This document shows, one piece after another, positions 1 to 9,400 of a DNA stretch of 64,000 nucleotides. The notes below the pieces were generated by a model. It saw only the letters and a list, made by a program, of their open reading frames with translations, was not told the DNA's origin and did no database searches. This stretch comes from Niabella ginsenosidivorans. Lineage in GTDB: Bacteria > Bacteroidota > Bacteroidia > Chitinophagales > Chitinophagaceae. Both the position numbers and the translations under genes were made by a program. Location of the stretch: the NCBI RefSeq assembly GCF_001654455.1, contig NZ_CP015772.1:3100001-3164000 (forward strand). Direction: 5' to 3'. Each line of letters opens with the position of its first letter. The stretch's first letter is position 1.

Positions 1-445
1 TCAGGACGAAAGGTCTCAGAGTTGAAGAGATGCTTCGGCTACGCTCAGCATGACGAAATTATAATTGATCCCTCAACGCATAATTCCATCTGTTATTGGC
101 AACTTGTTTCGGCATCTATTTATTGCTCACCTGGACCCTGAAACTGGAGTAGACCCTGAAATACCCCGAACATTCGGGGCAGGGTGACCCGTAAGAAGGA
201 TTGTCATCACCTCATCCGAACTTTCGGATGATTTTGTTTTTACAAATGGAAAACTCGATACGTCACTACTTACTATTACATAGAACACAGGAAACACAGG
301 TTTCATAGCATTTACATTCAAAGAACACTGTCACCCAGCTTGACGAAGGGTGATTAAGCTTCGTCGGACTCTGCCTGACATACCTTCACTTGGTGCAATT
401 TAAATCTAAATGATATCACATAGTTTTTTATGCACCCTTAAATAA
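1..445. repeat. Gene-free stretch with short palindromes
   Basis: I see no convincing gene here. The sequence holds small palindromes: CCCCGAACATTCGGGG at 163-178 and CATCCGAACTTTCGGATG at 213-230. The stretch around 25-55 and the TCACCCAGCTTGACGAAGGG stretch near 331-350 have the look of dispersed intergenic repeats. The inner part of the 213-230 palindrome recurs near 14799-14814. The only open frame (127-321, minus) runs across these repeats and was not accepted. Confidence 0.5.
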
Positions 446-474
446 AAGCCGCCCTGGCTGAACCGGGACGGCTT
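446..474 (-). terminator. Intrinsic terminator of the M13 peptidase gene
   Basis: Read on the minus strand, a stem AAGCCGTCCCGG pairs imperfectly with CCAGGGCGGCTT around a 5-base loop, followed by TTATTT. It begins about 27 bases after the stop codon of the minus-strand peptidase gene. Confidence 0.75.
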
Positions 475-500
475 GCTGATACAAAATAAACAAAAACAAA

Positions 501-2558
501 TTACCAGATCTTTGCCCTTTCGTTTTCAGGTTTGTACATTTTATCACCCGGCTGAACATTAAATGCTTTATACCAGGGATCAAAATTTGTCAAGGGCCCG
601 TTGGCTCTCCATTCAACGGGCGAGTGCGGGTCTATTTTTATCAGCTGGCGGGCACGCTCCGGAGTTCTTTTTCCTCTCCATACCTGCGCCCAGCTCAGGA
701 AAAAACGCTGATCCGGCGTAAATCCGTCAATCAGTTCATTGCCCTGGCCCTGTTTGGTTTTCTTAAATGCATCATAGGCAATAGTAATCCCCCCCAGATC
801 TGCAATATTTTCACCAAGTGTCAATAATCCGTTTACGTGTATAGAATCAAGTACCGTATAACCATTAAACTGATCTTCTACCATTTTTGTCTTTGCCTTA
901 AATTTCTTCTCATCTTCCGGTGTCCACCAGTTTTTCAGGTTGCCATCTGCCGCGTATTGCGCTCCCTGGTCATCAAAGCCATGCGTCATTTCATGACCGA
1001 TCACCGCCCCGATGCCTCCGTAATTCACCGCATCATCTGCACCAAAATCAAAGAAAGGGAACTGGAGAATAGCTGCAGGGAAAACGATCTCATTAAAGGT
1101 AGGGTTATAATAAGCATTCACTGTATTGGGCGTCATGCCCCATTCTGTACGGTCTACCGGCTTGCCCAGCTTTGCCAGATCCCGTTTATATTCAAAAGCG
1201 GATGCATTCAATACATTCTGCGCATAATTATCCGGTGTTATTTCCAACCCTGTATAATCCTTCCATTTATCCGGGTATCCGATCTTCTTTATGAATGCCG
1301 CCAGTTTGGCCTCTGCCTTCTGTTTGGTGGCATCACTCATCCAGTCAAGATTTTTAATGCGGTTGCCAAATGCTTCCTGCAGGTTCTGTACAAGATCCAC
1401 CATTTTTGCCTTTGCCTCCGGCTTAAAATATTTGTCTACATACAGCTTTCCCAGCTGTTCTCCTATAGCGCCATCAATTACACGCATCACCCGCTCCCAG
1501 CGCGGTTTCTGCGCCTTCTGCCCGCTTAATGTACGGGCATAAAACTCAAACCGTGCATTTTCAAAACCGGAGCCCAGATAAGGGGCCATATCAGAAAGTG
1601 TATTATAGGTCAGGTACGCTTTCCACACTTCAACGGGAACTGACTTTAACAATCCGGACAATGCCCTGTAATATTGGGGAACGGATACCAGCATACTATC
1701 TTTTCCGGTAATGCCCATTTTTGCAAAAACATCCTTCCAGTTAATATTGGGCGTTTGTTTGGAGAAAGCTTCCACGCTGAATTTGTTATACATTTTCTGC
1801 GGATCGCGCATTTCTTTCGGGTATAGGGAAACGGCTGCCAGTTTATTCTCCACATCAAAAATAGCCTGGGCGTTTGTTACCGCAGCAGCGCTATCCTCCC
1901 CACCAAGACTTAATATTTTTGCTATATAGGCTCTGTAGGCTTCCCGGTTCTTTTCCGCGGTTGTATCCTTATCCGTATAGTAATCCTTGGACGGCAGCCC
2001 CAAACCGCCCTGTCCGAACTGTATAATATTTTCAGTAACGTTCCTGTCATCCGGGCCTATATAGAAAGGCAGAACCGATTGCAGCCCCTGTTTGTTATTT
2101 TCAATAACAATATCCAGCACCTGCTCAGGAGTGGTAACAGCCTTAATAGCATCCAGTTTCTTTTTGATAGCATTGATGCCCGCTTTATCTATGGCGCCGG
2201 TATCCATACCGCTTTTGTAAAAAGCCGCCACATTGTATTGAGCCGATCCGGGCGTTGCTTTTTCTTTTACCACATCTTCCAGCAGGGTATGAACCGATTT
2301 ATTGGTATTGTCTGCCAGCTCATCAAAACTGCCCCAGCCGGTTTTATCAGCCGGAATGGATGCCTTTTTTAACCATGCCCCATTTGCGTAAAGAAAAAAA
2401 TCATCGCCGGGCTTTACCGTTGTATCCATATTTGCCCGGTCTATATAAGTAGTGCTGTCTTTTGCTGCTTCATTGGGAGCCTGATTGGTACCAGGGCCAC
2501 ATCCCAACACTCCCGTAGCTATAACTGCTGTAGCCGTCAGCATTCTTTTGTAAATCAT
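501..2558 (-). CDS. M13 family zinc metallopeptidase, lipoprotein (PepO/neprilysin-like)
   Basis: A 685-residue neprilysin-family endopeptidase, normal length for bacterial PepO-type proteins. The N-terminus is a lipoprotein signal ending in a Cys at residue 20 (VLGC), so it is probably anchored in an envelope membrane. Residues ~45-420 form the M13 N-terminal domain. The catalytic domain carries the zinc motif HEMTH (H522, E523, H526) and the third ligand in ENIADLGG (E583). The C-terminus ends in a Trp (KIW), as is usual for the family. Established role: zinc-dependent cleavage of oligopeptides, which in Bacteroidota probably serves peptide nutrition or envelope turnover. It stands alone on the minus strand with its own terminator. 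Confidence 0.95.
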   Translation of the reverse strand: MIYKRMLTATAVIATGVLGCGPGTNQAPNEAAKDSTTYIDRANMDTTVKPGDDFFLYANGAWLKKASIPADKTGWGSFDELADNTNKSVHTLLEDVVKEKATPGSAQYNVAAFYKSGMDTGAIDKAGINAIKKKLDAIKAVTTPEQVLDIVIENNKQGLQSVLPFYIGPDDRNVTENIIQFGQGGLGLPSKDYYTDKDTTAEKNREAYRAYIAKILSLGGEDSAAAVTNAQAIFDVENKLAAVSLYPKEMRDPQKMYNKFSVEAFSKQTPNINWKDVFAKMGITGKDSMLVSVPQYYRALSGLLKSVPVEVWKAYLTYNTLSDMAPYLGSGFENARFEFYARTLSGQKAQKPRWERVMRVIDGAIGEQLGKLYVDKYFKPEAKAKMVDLVQNLQEAFGNRIKNLDWMSDATKQKAEAKLAAFIKKIGYPDKWKDYTGLEITPDNYAQNVLNASAFEYKRDLAKLGKPVDRTEWGMTPNTVNAYYNPTFNEIVFPAAILQFPFFDFGADDAVNYGGIGAVIGHEMTHGFDDQGAQYAADGNLKNWWTPEDEKKFKAKTKMVEDQFNGYTVLDSIHVNGLLTLGENIADLGGITIAYDAFKKTKQGQGNELIDGFTPDQRFFLSWAQVWRGKRTPERARQLIKIDPHSPVEWRANGPLTNFDPWYKAFNVQPGDKMYKPENERAKIW

Positions 2559-3177
2559 TCCGTTTATTATTTAGGCTCAAATATAATTTGAAAGAGCTGT
2601 ATTCATTCCATAATTACACAAACGGCAATCCTCCCGTTAGCCGGCCTTTTATTATTGTACTTTTTGAAATAGCCCAACTATATGATTACCAATATCATAA
2701 AAAATCTATTAAATCAATACCGGGGCATAAAAACCGGCTTTCAGAGAAGCGCTGTATACAAGCATTCCTTTCTTTCTGAAGCAACAGGGTTACAGCCGGT
2801 ATGATAACAGGCCTGAAAATAATTTTCAACAAATCTGCAGGTCTTTTTTTTATGCCTTCTTTTATTTTAATAAATATTTATTTGAAAACGAAGACATTCG
2901 ATAAAGCGTTATTTTTTTGATGACCAAACACTGGCCCGCATCAGATCAACAAATGTTTAAGCCCGCATAAAAACAGCAATTTTACGTTTTATTGGTATAA
3001 ACTTTGTGTCAATTCAAAAGGTTTTCTTATTCTATAAAACATACTGATTTTATTTAATAAGAAATGCAACTATGGTTTTCAACTATTTTCAGGATCTAAC
3101 CTTTAGCCCGTTAAAAATAGCACAAGTTCTTTCATTTTGTACTACAGATATTTCCATAACAGACAAAAAACTTTTTT
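2559..3177. other. AT-rich intergenic region between divergent genes
   Basis: A gap of about 620 bases between the minus-strand peptidase and the plus-strand vgrG. It is AT-rich and contains no accepted gene. It must hold both promoters, but I could not find a clean TAnnTTTG box; the nearest thing is a TATAAACTTTG stretch near 2996-3006. The AT-richness fits the edge of an acquired island. Confidence 0.5.
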
Positions 3178-5019
3178 ATGGCACAGCTTACACAGCCTGT
3201 ATTCAGCATTAATGGTAAACCATTAGCCCAGTTCACCTCTTTCTCATTAAGCCAGAATATATTTGACCACCATCGCTTCATGCTTGTTTGTCCGGCCCAG
3301 GCTATAGACGGCAAGAGTGGCATTTTTACTTCTTCAAAAGATATGATCGGCGCTACTTTTGGTGCAAGGATCACAGGCATGGGGGTAAAAGACAACATGC
3401 TTTTTAACGGTATTATCACAGGTATTGAAACCTCCCGCTTTACAGGGCATCACGGGGATGTGATCATTACGGGCTACAGCCCCACTATTGTTTTAGACAG
3501 CGGGCCACATTGTAAAAGCTGGGAGAAAAAAGCCATAAAGAATATTGCCCAGGATGTGCTCAAATTCTTTCCCCAGAACCTGCTTGAACCAAAAGTGCAG
3601 CCCCAATACGGTGAAACACTGGCCTATACGGTACAGTATAAGGAAACCGCATGGCGGTTCTTACAACGCCTGACCAGCACCTATGGTGAATGGTTATACT
3701 GGGACGGCAGGAACCTTATTGTTGGCCAGCCCAATAGCAGTAAAAGCGTTCCCCTCACCTATGGAAGCAATCTGAGCCGCTTCAACATTTCATTACAGGC
3801 GAGGCCTACCCAGATGCAAATGATGGCCTGGGATTATATGAACAGCCAGGTATATACCAGCCAGCCCAGCGGTATAGAGCAGAAAGCCGGTCTAAACCCC
3901 TGGGGCGAACAGGTATACAAAGCCGGCCAGGCCGTTTATGGAACACAGCCAAAGATCTGGAACAACCAGTTCCTTACCAATAAAAAACAGCAGGATGATA
4001 TTATCAATATGCGCAGCGCAATGGAAAGCAGCCGCATGGTAAGTTTTAATGGTCAAAGCGGGCATCCGGGCGTTGCCATTGGTGGCAAAATAGAAGTAAA
4101 AGGCAATAATGTCTTCAGCAGCCAGTCTGAAGGCTATGGGGATTATACCATTATTGCAGTGAACCATCATGTAGACGCACAGGGGCATTATGAAAACGAT
4201 TTCTCAGCGGTGCCATCCACTATTAAAGTTCCGCCTGTTGAGCCCTTCAGCGATCCCAACTGCGAAACGCAAAGCGCTATTGTAACCGATAATAATGATT
4301 TTAACGGCCTTGGACGGGTACGTGTAAAATTTCACTGGATGAACGGTGCTGAAAAAACCCCATGGATCCGTGTTACGACCCCTCACGCCGGAGGGGGTAA
4401 AGGTATGTTCCTGATGCCGGAGGTTGGCGAAGAGGTTATTGTAGGCTTTGAAGGAGACAGCGCTACCAAGCCGTATGTCATTGGTGCCGTTTACCACAGC
4501 CAGGCAAAGAACAGCTTCGGCAATGCCGGTAATGACGTAAAAGCATTACAAAGCCGCAGCGGCAATAAATTAATCCTGGACGACAATGCAGGCAGCGTGC
4601 TCTTGTCCGATAAAGGAGGCAACAGCACTACTATGGACGGAGCAGGAAATATCATTACCAGCAGCCAGCAAAGTATTGAATTGAAATGCGGAGCCGCCAG
4701 TATCAAGCTTCATCAGGACGGTACCATTGCCATTAACGGAAAAGATATTAACACCGTTGCCACCAACAATATAGCTCATACAGCAACGAATAATATTTCT
4801 CATAATGCCATAAACATCGGTCTTACTGCAACCAGCGATTTTAGCAGTTCCGGACAAACCGTTAATGTGACCGGCGCACAGATGATGAACCTGCTGGCAG
4901 CTGCACTTACGGCGCATGGCGCCAGTGAAAGCAACTTCACCGGCGGAAAAGTAAATATGTCGTCTGAAGCAGGAGACGTCAGTGTTTCCAGCTCCAGCCT
5001 TTTAAAGTTAAACGCATAA
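3178..5019 (+). CDS. vgrG: VgrG-like spike protein
   Basis: A 613-residue VgrG/Gp27-Gp5 spike. Residues ~1-340 correspond to the Gp27-like base. Residues ~350-430 form the Gp5 OB-fold with the typical run 'GRVRVKFHW' then 'TPWIRV' and 'MFLMPEVGEEV'. The C-terminal ~150 residues are repetitive (NNIAHTATNNISHNA and similar), as expected for the triple beta-helix needle. There is no toxin extension. The start is the ATG at 3178. It heads a plus-strand cluster with a 16-base gap to the next gene. The established role is to form the trimeric tip of a type VI secretion-like injector and carry the PAAR-headed effector downstream. No sheath, baseplate or ATPase gene is in the window, so the machine itself must be encoded elsewhere. 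Confidence 0.9.
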   Translation: MAQLTQPVFSINGKPLAQFTSFSLSQNIFDHHRFMLVCPAQAIDGKSGIFTSSKDMIGATFGARITGMGVKDNMLFNGIITGIETSRFTGHHGDVIITGYSPTIVLDSGPHCKSWEKKAIKNIAQDVLKFFPQNLLEPKVQPQYGETLAYTVQYKETAWRFLQRLTSTYGEWLYWDGRNLIVGQPNSSKSVPLTYGSNLSRFNISLQARPTQMQMMAWDYMNSQVYTSQPSGIEQKAGLNPWGEQVYKAGQAVYGTQPKIWNNQFLTNKKQQDDIINMRSAMESSRMVSFNGQSGHPGVAIGGKIEVKGNNVFSSQSEGYGDYTIIAVNHHVDAQGHYENDFSAVPSTIKVPPVEPFSDPNCETQSAIVTDNNDFNGLGRVRVKFHWMNGAEKTPWIRVTTPHAGGGKGMFLMPEVGEEVIVGFEGDSATKPYVIGAVYHSQAKNSFGNAGNDVKALQSRSGNKLILDDNAGSVLLSDKGGNSTTMDGAGNIITSSQQSIELKCGAASIKLHQDGTIAINGKDINTVATNNIAHTATNNISHNAINIGLTATSDFSSSGQTVNVTGAQMMNLLAAALTAHGASESNFTGGKVNMSSEAGDVSVSSSSLLKLNA

Positions 5020-5035
5020 CCCGGCAATATCTTTT

Positions 5036-6415
5036 ATGAGCACTTCCACAACCTCTATTGCCCAGGAATTTTACAAGCTGAGAGAAGAATGGGCGCGCAT
5101 TGATCCACTAAAAAGCTGGAAGCTGGCGATCTGGGTAGCCCAGTATACCGATATTGAGCTCATCAACCATTTCATGGAAACAGAGCGGTTGGCTATTGGT
5201 GTGTTTGAAGACATTTTTTTCCGTTTTGACACGCCTTTTACCGGCGACCAGGAATTGTATGAACGGGAGCTATGGCTGGAATATCAGGAATGGTTTGCCC
5301 CCAGCCCGGACCCTAAGTTTGATATATACGGCGCTTTAAAACAGGACGGTATTCTGCCAAAAGATTTTAAGCCTGATATTCAGCCGCTTTCGGGGTTTGA
5401 AAATTTACTGAAAGAACTGCTTCGTTTCAGAGCCCATTTAAAAGGATACGAAAACAAAAACTTCCTTCTGTATTTCCCGTCCGGCAATCCTGATGCCATC
5501 AGCGCCAAAAGCTGGTTTGTTAATAAATTAAAGAAAGGCATTCCCGATGGCATTCGCCTGGCCACCATGGATTACGGGCCTGCCCGGAAAATTTATATTC
5601 CCAACCCGGAACTGCGGCCGCTGGTGGCAGAGCTGATCCCCCGGCTGCATATGCGGGAGGCGATCAATAATGATATGGATAAAGCTGATGGCACCAGTGA
5701 TACGGTTAGTATTGAGAATCGTTTGCGCAAGCAGATCCGGGTGGTGATGGAAACCACCACACAGTATTCTTCATCGCTGACAGGCAGGGAAGTAAAAAAA
5801 ATGCTCTCACTGGCAAAGGCGTCAAAAGACAATACGGCCTATATCACGTCTCTGCTGATCGCATCACAGGCATATTATACCATAAAAGATACAGCAGCCA
5901 GTGAAGCCTATGCGGTAGAAGCCATTGCCCGATCCAGAAAAGCGATGGATGACAATGATCCTGCCGGTTATCCTGTATGGCGCTCCTGCATGATGTTAAG
6001 AGGCGGACTGTTTGCCTCTAAAAGAAAATGGGAAGAAGGTATTAAGATCTATGATGAAATGGCTGAAGAAGCCACCCAACGCGGTGACGCGTTCTTTATA
6101 ATGGAGGGGCACCGCATCAGCGCGCACCTGCATTACCTGCGGGGAAGGCGCCAGACCGCTTTTGAAAAATCGTTACTGGCATTGGTAGGCGGAAGCTACC
6201 TTGATAAAACAGCCCTGCGGCAGTCGACCTTTGTACACGCCGCCTTTATGGCCGTGCATTTAGGTAAGCAGCTAAAAGCGCCTGATGAGATGAAGGCTTT
6301 ATACCACTCTTTAAGTGAATGGCTGGGGAAAGACTGGCAGGAACTGCTGGAAGGCATGAGCATTCATGATATCCTGGTAAAGCCTAAAGCCCGGTTTTCC
6401 ATACCGATCGGTTAA
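5036..6415 (+). CDS. Adaptor-like protein between VgrG and RHS (unassigned family)
   Basis: A soluble 459-residue protein without signal peptide or membrane segment. I do not recognise a named domain. Residues ~1-220 are mixed, with many Trp and Tyr. Residues ~230-440 read as repeated helices with Ala-rich turns (YYTIKDTAASEAYAVEAIA; WEEGIKIYDEMAEEATQRG), suggesting TPR-like repeats. It lies 16 bases after vgrG and 38 bases before the RHS gene, the slot where type VI loci place adaptors or chaperones (Tap/DUF4123 or Eag families) that load an effector onto its VgrG. Sequence features do not match those families, so the role is inferred from position alone. Confidence 0.7.
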   Translation: MSTSTTSIAQEFYKLREEWARIDPLKSWKLAIWVAQYTDIELINHFMETERLAIGVFEDIFFRFDTPFTGDQELYERELWLEYQEWFAPSPDPKFDIYGALKQDGILPKDFKPDIQPLSGFENLLKELLRFRAHLKGYENKNFLLYFPSGNPDAISAKSWFVNKLKKGIPDGIRLATMDYGPARKIYIPNPELRPLVAELIPRLHMREAINNDMDKADGTSDTVSIENRLRKQIRVVMETTTQYSSSLTGREVKKMLSLAKASKDNTAYITSLLIASQAYYTIKDTAASEAYAVEAIARSRKAMDDNDPAGYPVWRSCMMLRGGLFASKRKWEEGIKIYDEMAEEATQRGDAFFIMEGHRISAHLHYLRGRRQTAFEKSLLALVGGSYLDKTALRQSTFVHAAFMAVHLGKQLKAPDEMKALYHSLSEWLGKDWQELLEGMSIHDILVKPKARFSIPIG

Positions 6416-6453
6416 ATTTTTATTATGCAACCTGTTACTTCAAAATACGTGCA

Positions 6454-9400
6454 ATGAGTAATGCAATGAACAGCGCCGCCCATGGTCTTGAACAGACGTT
6501 TGGAGAAGTGTCAAACGGCATACAGCATATTCAGGGTGCCATGGCCAGCATATTACCCTCTTTTCCGGGGGTCTCTGCCGGAAAGATCTTGGACCTCGCC
6601 ATCGGGCTTGATTTTGAGCCCACCGTTATGCCGCCCTGCCCGGTATTTCCGGTGCCCCATTGCGGTTTGGTGTTCGACCCGTTTGCGCTGATCATGGGCG
6701 CTATTGCTTCCGCAATGCCGGCAAAGCCTACATCGCTCCTTGGAAAAATAGCGGCTGCCATCCTTGATTTTTTAAGGCCTTCTGTACAGGCCAATAATTT
6801 ATGGATCTGTAACGCGGGCACTTCCGTATATCATTTACCGGCATTCCTGATCCACCTCATCCCGTTGGCCAAACCCTTCTCCTCATCCGAATTATGGATG
6901 GGCAGCAGTACGGTTCTGGCCAACGGAGGGCCTTTCTCTACTCAGTTCCACCCCACCCTTTCCTGTAACCTGGTAGGGTCTCCTTCCCTGCCAAGAAAAA
7001 ACAAGCCTCCGAAACTGAAGTACCCGTTAATGTTGCCTACTTCCATTCTCATTTGTATATTTTCAGGAAGCGGTAAAATACTGGCTGGCGGGCCACCCAC
7101 CATTGACCTGTTTGCCCTGGCAATGCACCTGGGATTGAAAGGGCTGGGTAAAGCAACGCAAAAAGGCATTGATAAGATCCCCTCCAAATACTCCAAGCTG
7201 GCCGATAAGCTGCAGGCCGTGCAGTGCAAGGTGTTCGGGGAGCCGGTAGACGCGGTCACCGGCAGCGTTATAGCCACCAATACTGATTTTGAACTGCCCG
7301 GTCCCCTGCCCCTGCAATGGACCCGTTATTATTACAGTGATGCAGAGGTAGAAGGCCCTCTGGGTTTTAACTGGCATCATCATTACAACATGGGGCTGTA
7401 TGATATGGACAACGGTTATATAACACTGCGGCTGGCTGACGGACGGGAAGCCACTTTCCCTAAAGTGCATATCAGCGAAGTATTTTACAACCGTGAAGAA
7501 CAGCTTTTTTTCCGGCAGGATGAAAAAGGGTTTTTTGTTACTGACGCCGAGAAGCTCGTATACCGTTTTGAAGGAGCAAAGAACAAAGACGGGTATGCAA
7601 TGCTTTCTTCCGTTACCAATGCGGCCGGGTTCAGCATCCGCTTCAGCTACAATCTAAAAGGACAGTTAAAGCGTATCATTGACAGCTGCCGGCGGATATT
7701 GCAGGTTGAGAATGACCAACTGGGCCGTATTACCAGGATCTATACCGTATTGGAAGACCGGGAGGTCAATTTTATCCAATACAGTTATGACGCCGCCGGC
7801 AACATGGTAAAAACCCTGGACGTTATTGGCGCTGAAAAACATTTTTATTACGAGGGGCATCTGCTGGCACAGCTGACCAATCAGTCGGGCATGAATTTTT
7901 ACTGGGAATATGAAGGAAAAGGAGATGATGCCCGCTGCATCCATACCTGGGGAGACGAAGGGGTACTGGAATACTGGGCAGAGTATAAAGACGGGGTCAC
8001 CGTTACCCGCAACAGCCTTGGTCATACAGCTGAATACTACTATCATCCCAACCGGCTGATCTATAAGATCGTTGATGAAAACGGGGGCATCACCCGGCAA
8101 TCATGGAATAAGTTCAGAGAGCTGGAAATAACCATAAACCCGGAAGGCGGCGTTGTGAAATATGATTACAATGAATACGGGAAACTGGTAGCCGTTACCA
8201 ATGAGAACCGGCAAAATAATAATTACCAGTACGACGATCGTCAGAATCTGAAATACACCAGCAGTTTTGGCAACCATTCAGCGTTTTATTTTTATGACGA
8301 GCAGAACCGCCTTACCTGCAGAAGGAGTTCAGAGGGCCGGGCCATCCATTACCATTATGAAGGGCCCTACCTTACGCAGATAAAAGATCACGGCGGCCGT
8401 ACGGTTAACTTCACCTATGATGAGCACAACAATATTACAAAAGCCACCTATTATAACGGGCTGGAAGAGCACTGGAGCTATGACGGGCTGGGATATATAA
8501 CCCGCTATACGGATGTAAGAGGGAATAGTACAGAATGCAAAAACGATGATGCGGGTAACGTCATTTATTTAAAAGAAGCAGATGGCAACGAGCACCATTT
8601 TAAATATGATACCAGTTACAACCTTGTGGATGCAAAAGACCGGTTCCATCATGTGCAGTTTGAATACGGGCCGCTGGGTGTGCTGAGAAAAAGGATACAG
8701 AACAACCGGACCGTACAATTCAATTATGATACCGAGCTGCAGCTAAGAAGCATTGCCAATGAAGGCGGTGAGCTTTATAAGTTCGGGCTGGATGGCATGG
8801 GAAATGTGGTTAATGAATGGGGCTTTGACGGCCTGCACCGCCGTTATCTGAGGGATGGCAATGGTCGTGTAACAAAAGTATTACGACCCGGTGAACGGTG
8901 GACGCAGTACAGTTATGACGGAGTGGGAAATATTGTACAGGAAGAGCACAGCGATGGATCAATGGCTGCCTATAAATACAATGCCGACAGCTTATTGATT
9001 GAAGCCTTCAATAACGACAGCCATATACGGCTGACCAGGGAGCGCAACGGGCGCATTGTTAAAGAAACACAGGGAGCTTACGCGGTTACCCGGAAGTATG
9101 ATGTTGACGGCAATTGTTTGCATATCGGGAGTAACCTGGGAGCAGACATACAGATGCAGTACGACCGGCAGAACGGTTTAACAGGCATAACAGCCATTAC
9201 GGCACCTGATCAGGGAACACCCGGGGAAGCCAGCTGGGCCGCAGCCATCCACCGCGATGCCACCGGCCTGGAGCTACACCGCCAGCTGTCCGGGAATGTG
9301 GGAGTGAAAACAGAGCGTGACCGGCTGGGCCGCGTTACCCGCCGCAGCATTGGTGCGCATAATGCAGAGCAAAGCCGTACCCGGTATGACTGGGGCATGG

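Noticed and set aside
127-321. Minus-strand frame of 64 codons
   Set aside because: It crosses two palindromes and repeat sequence; no protein-like pattern, promoter or partner gene.
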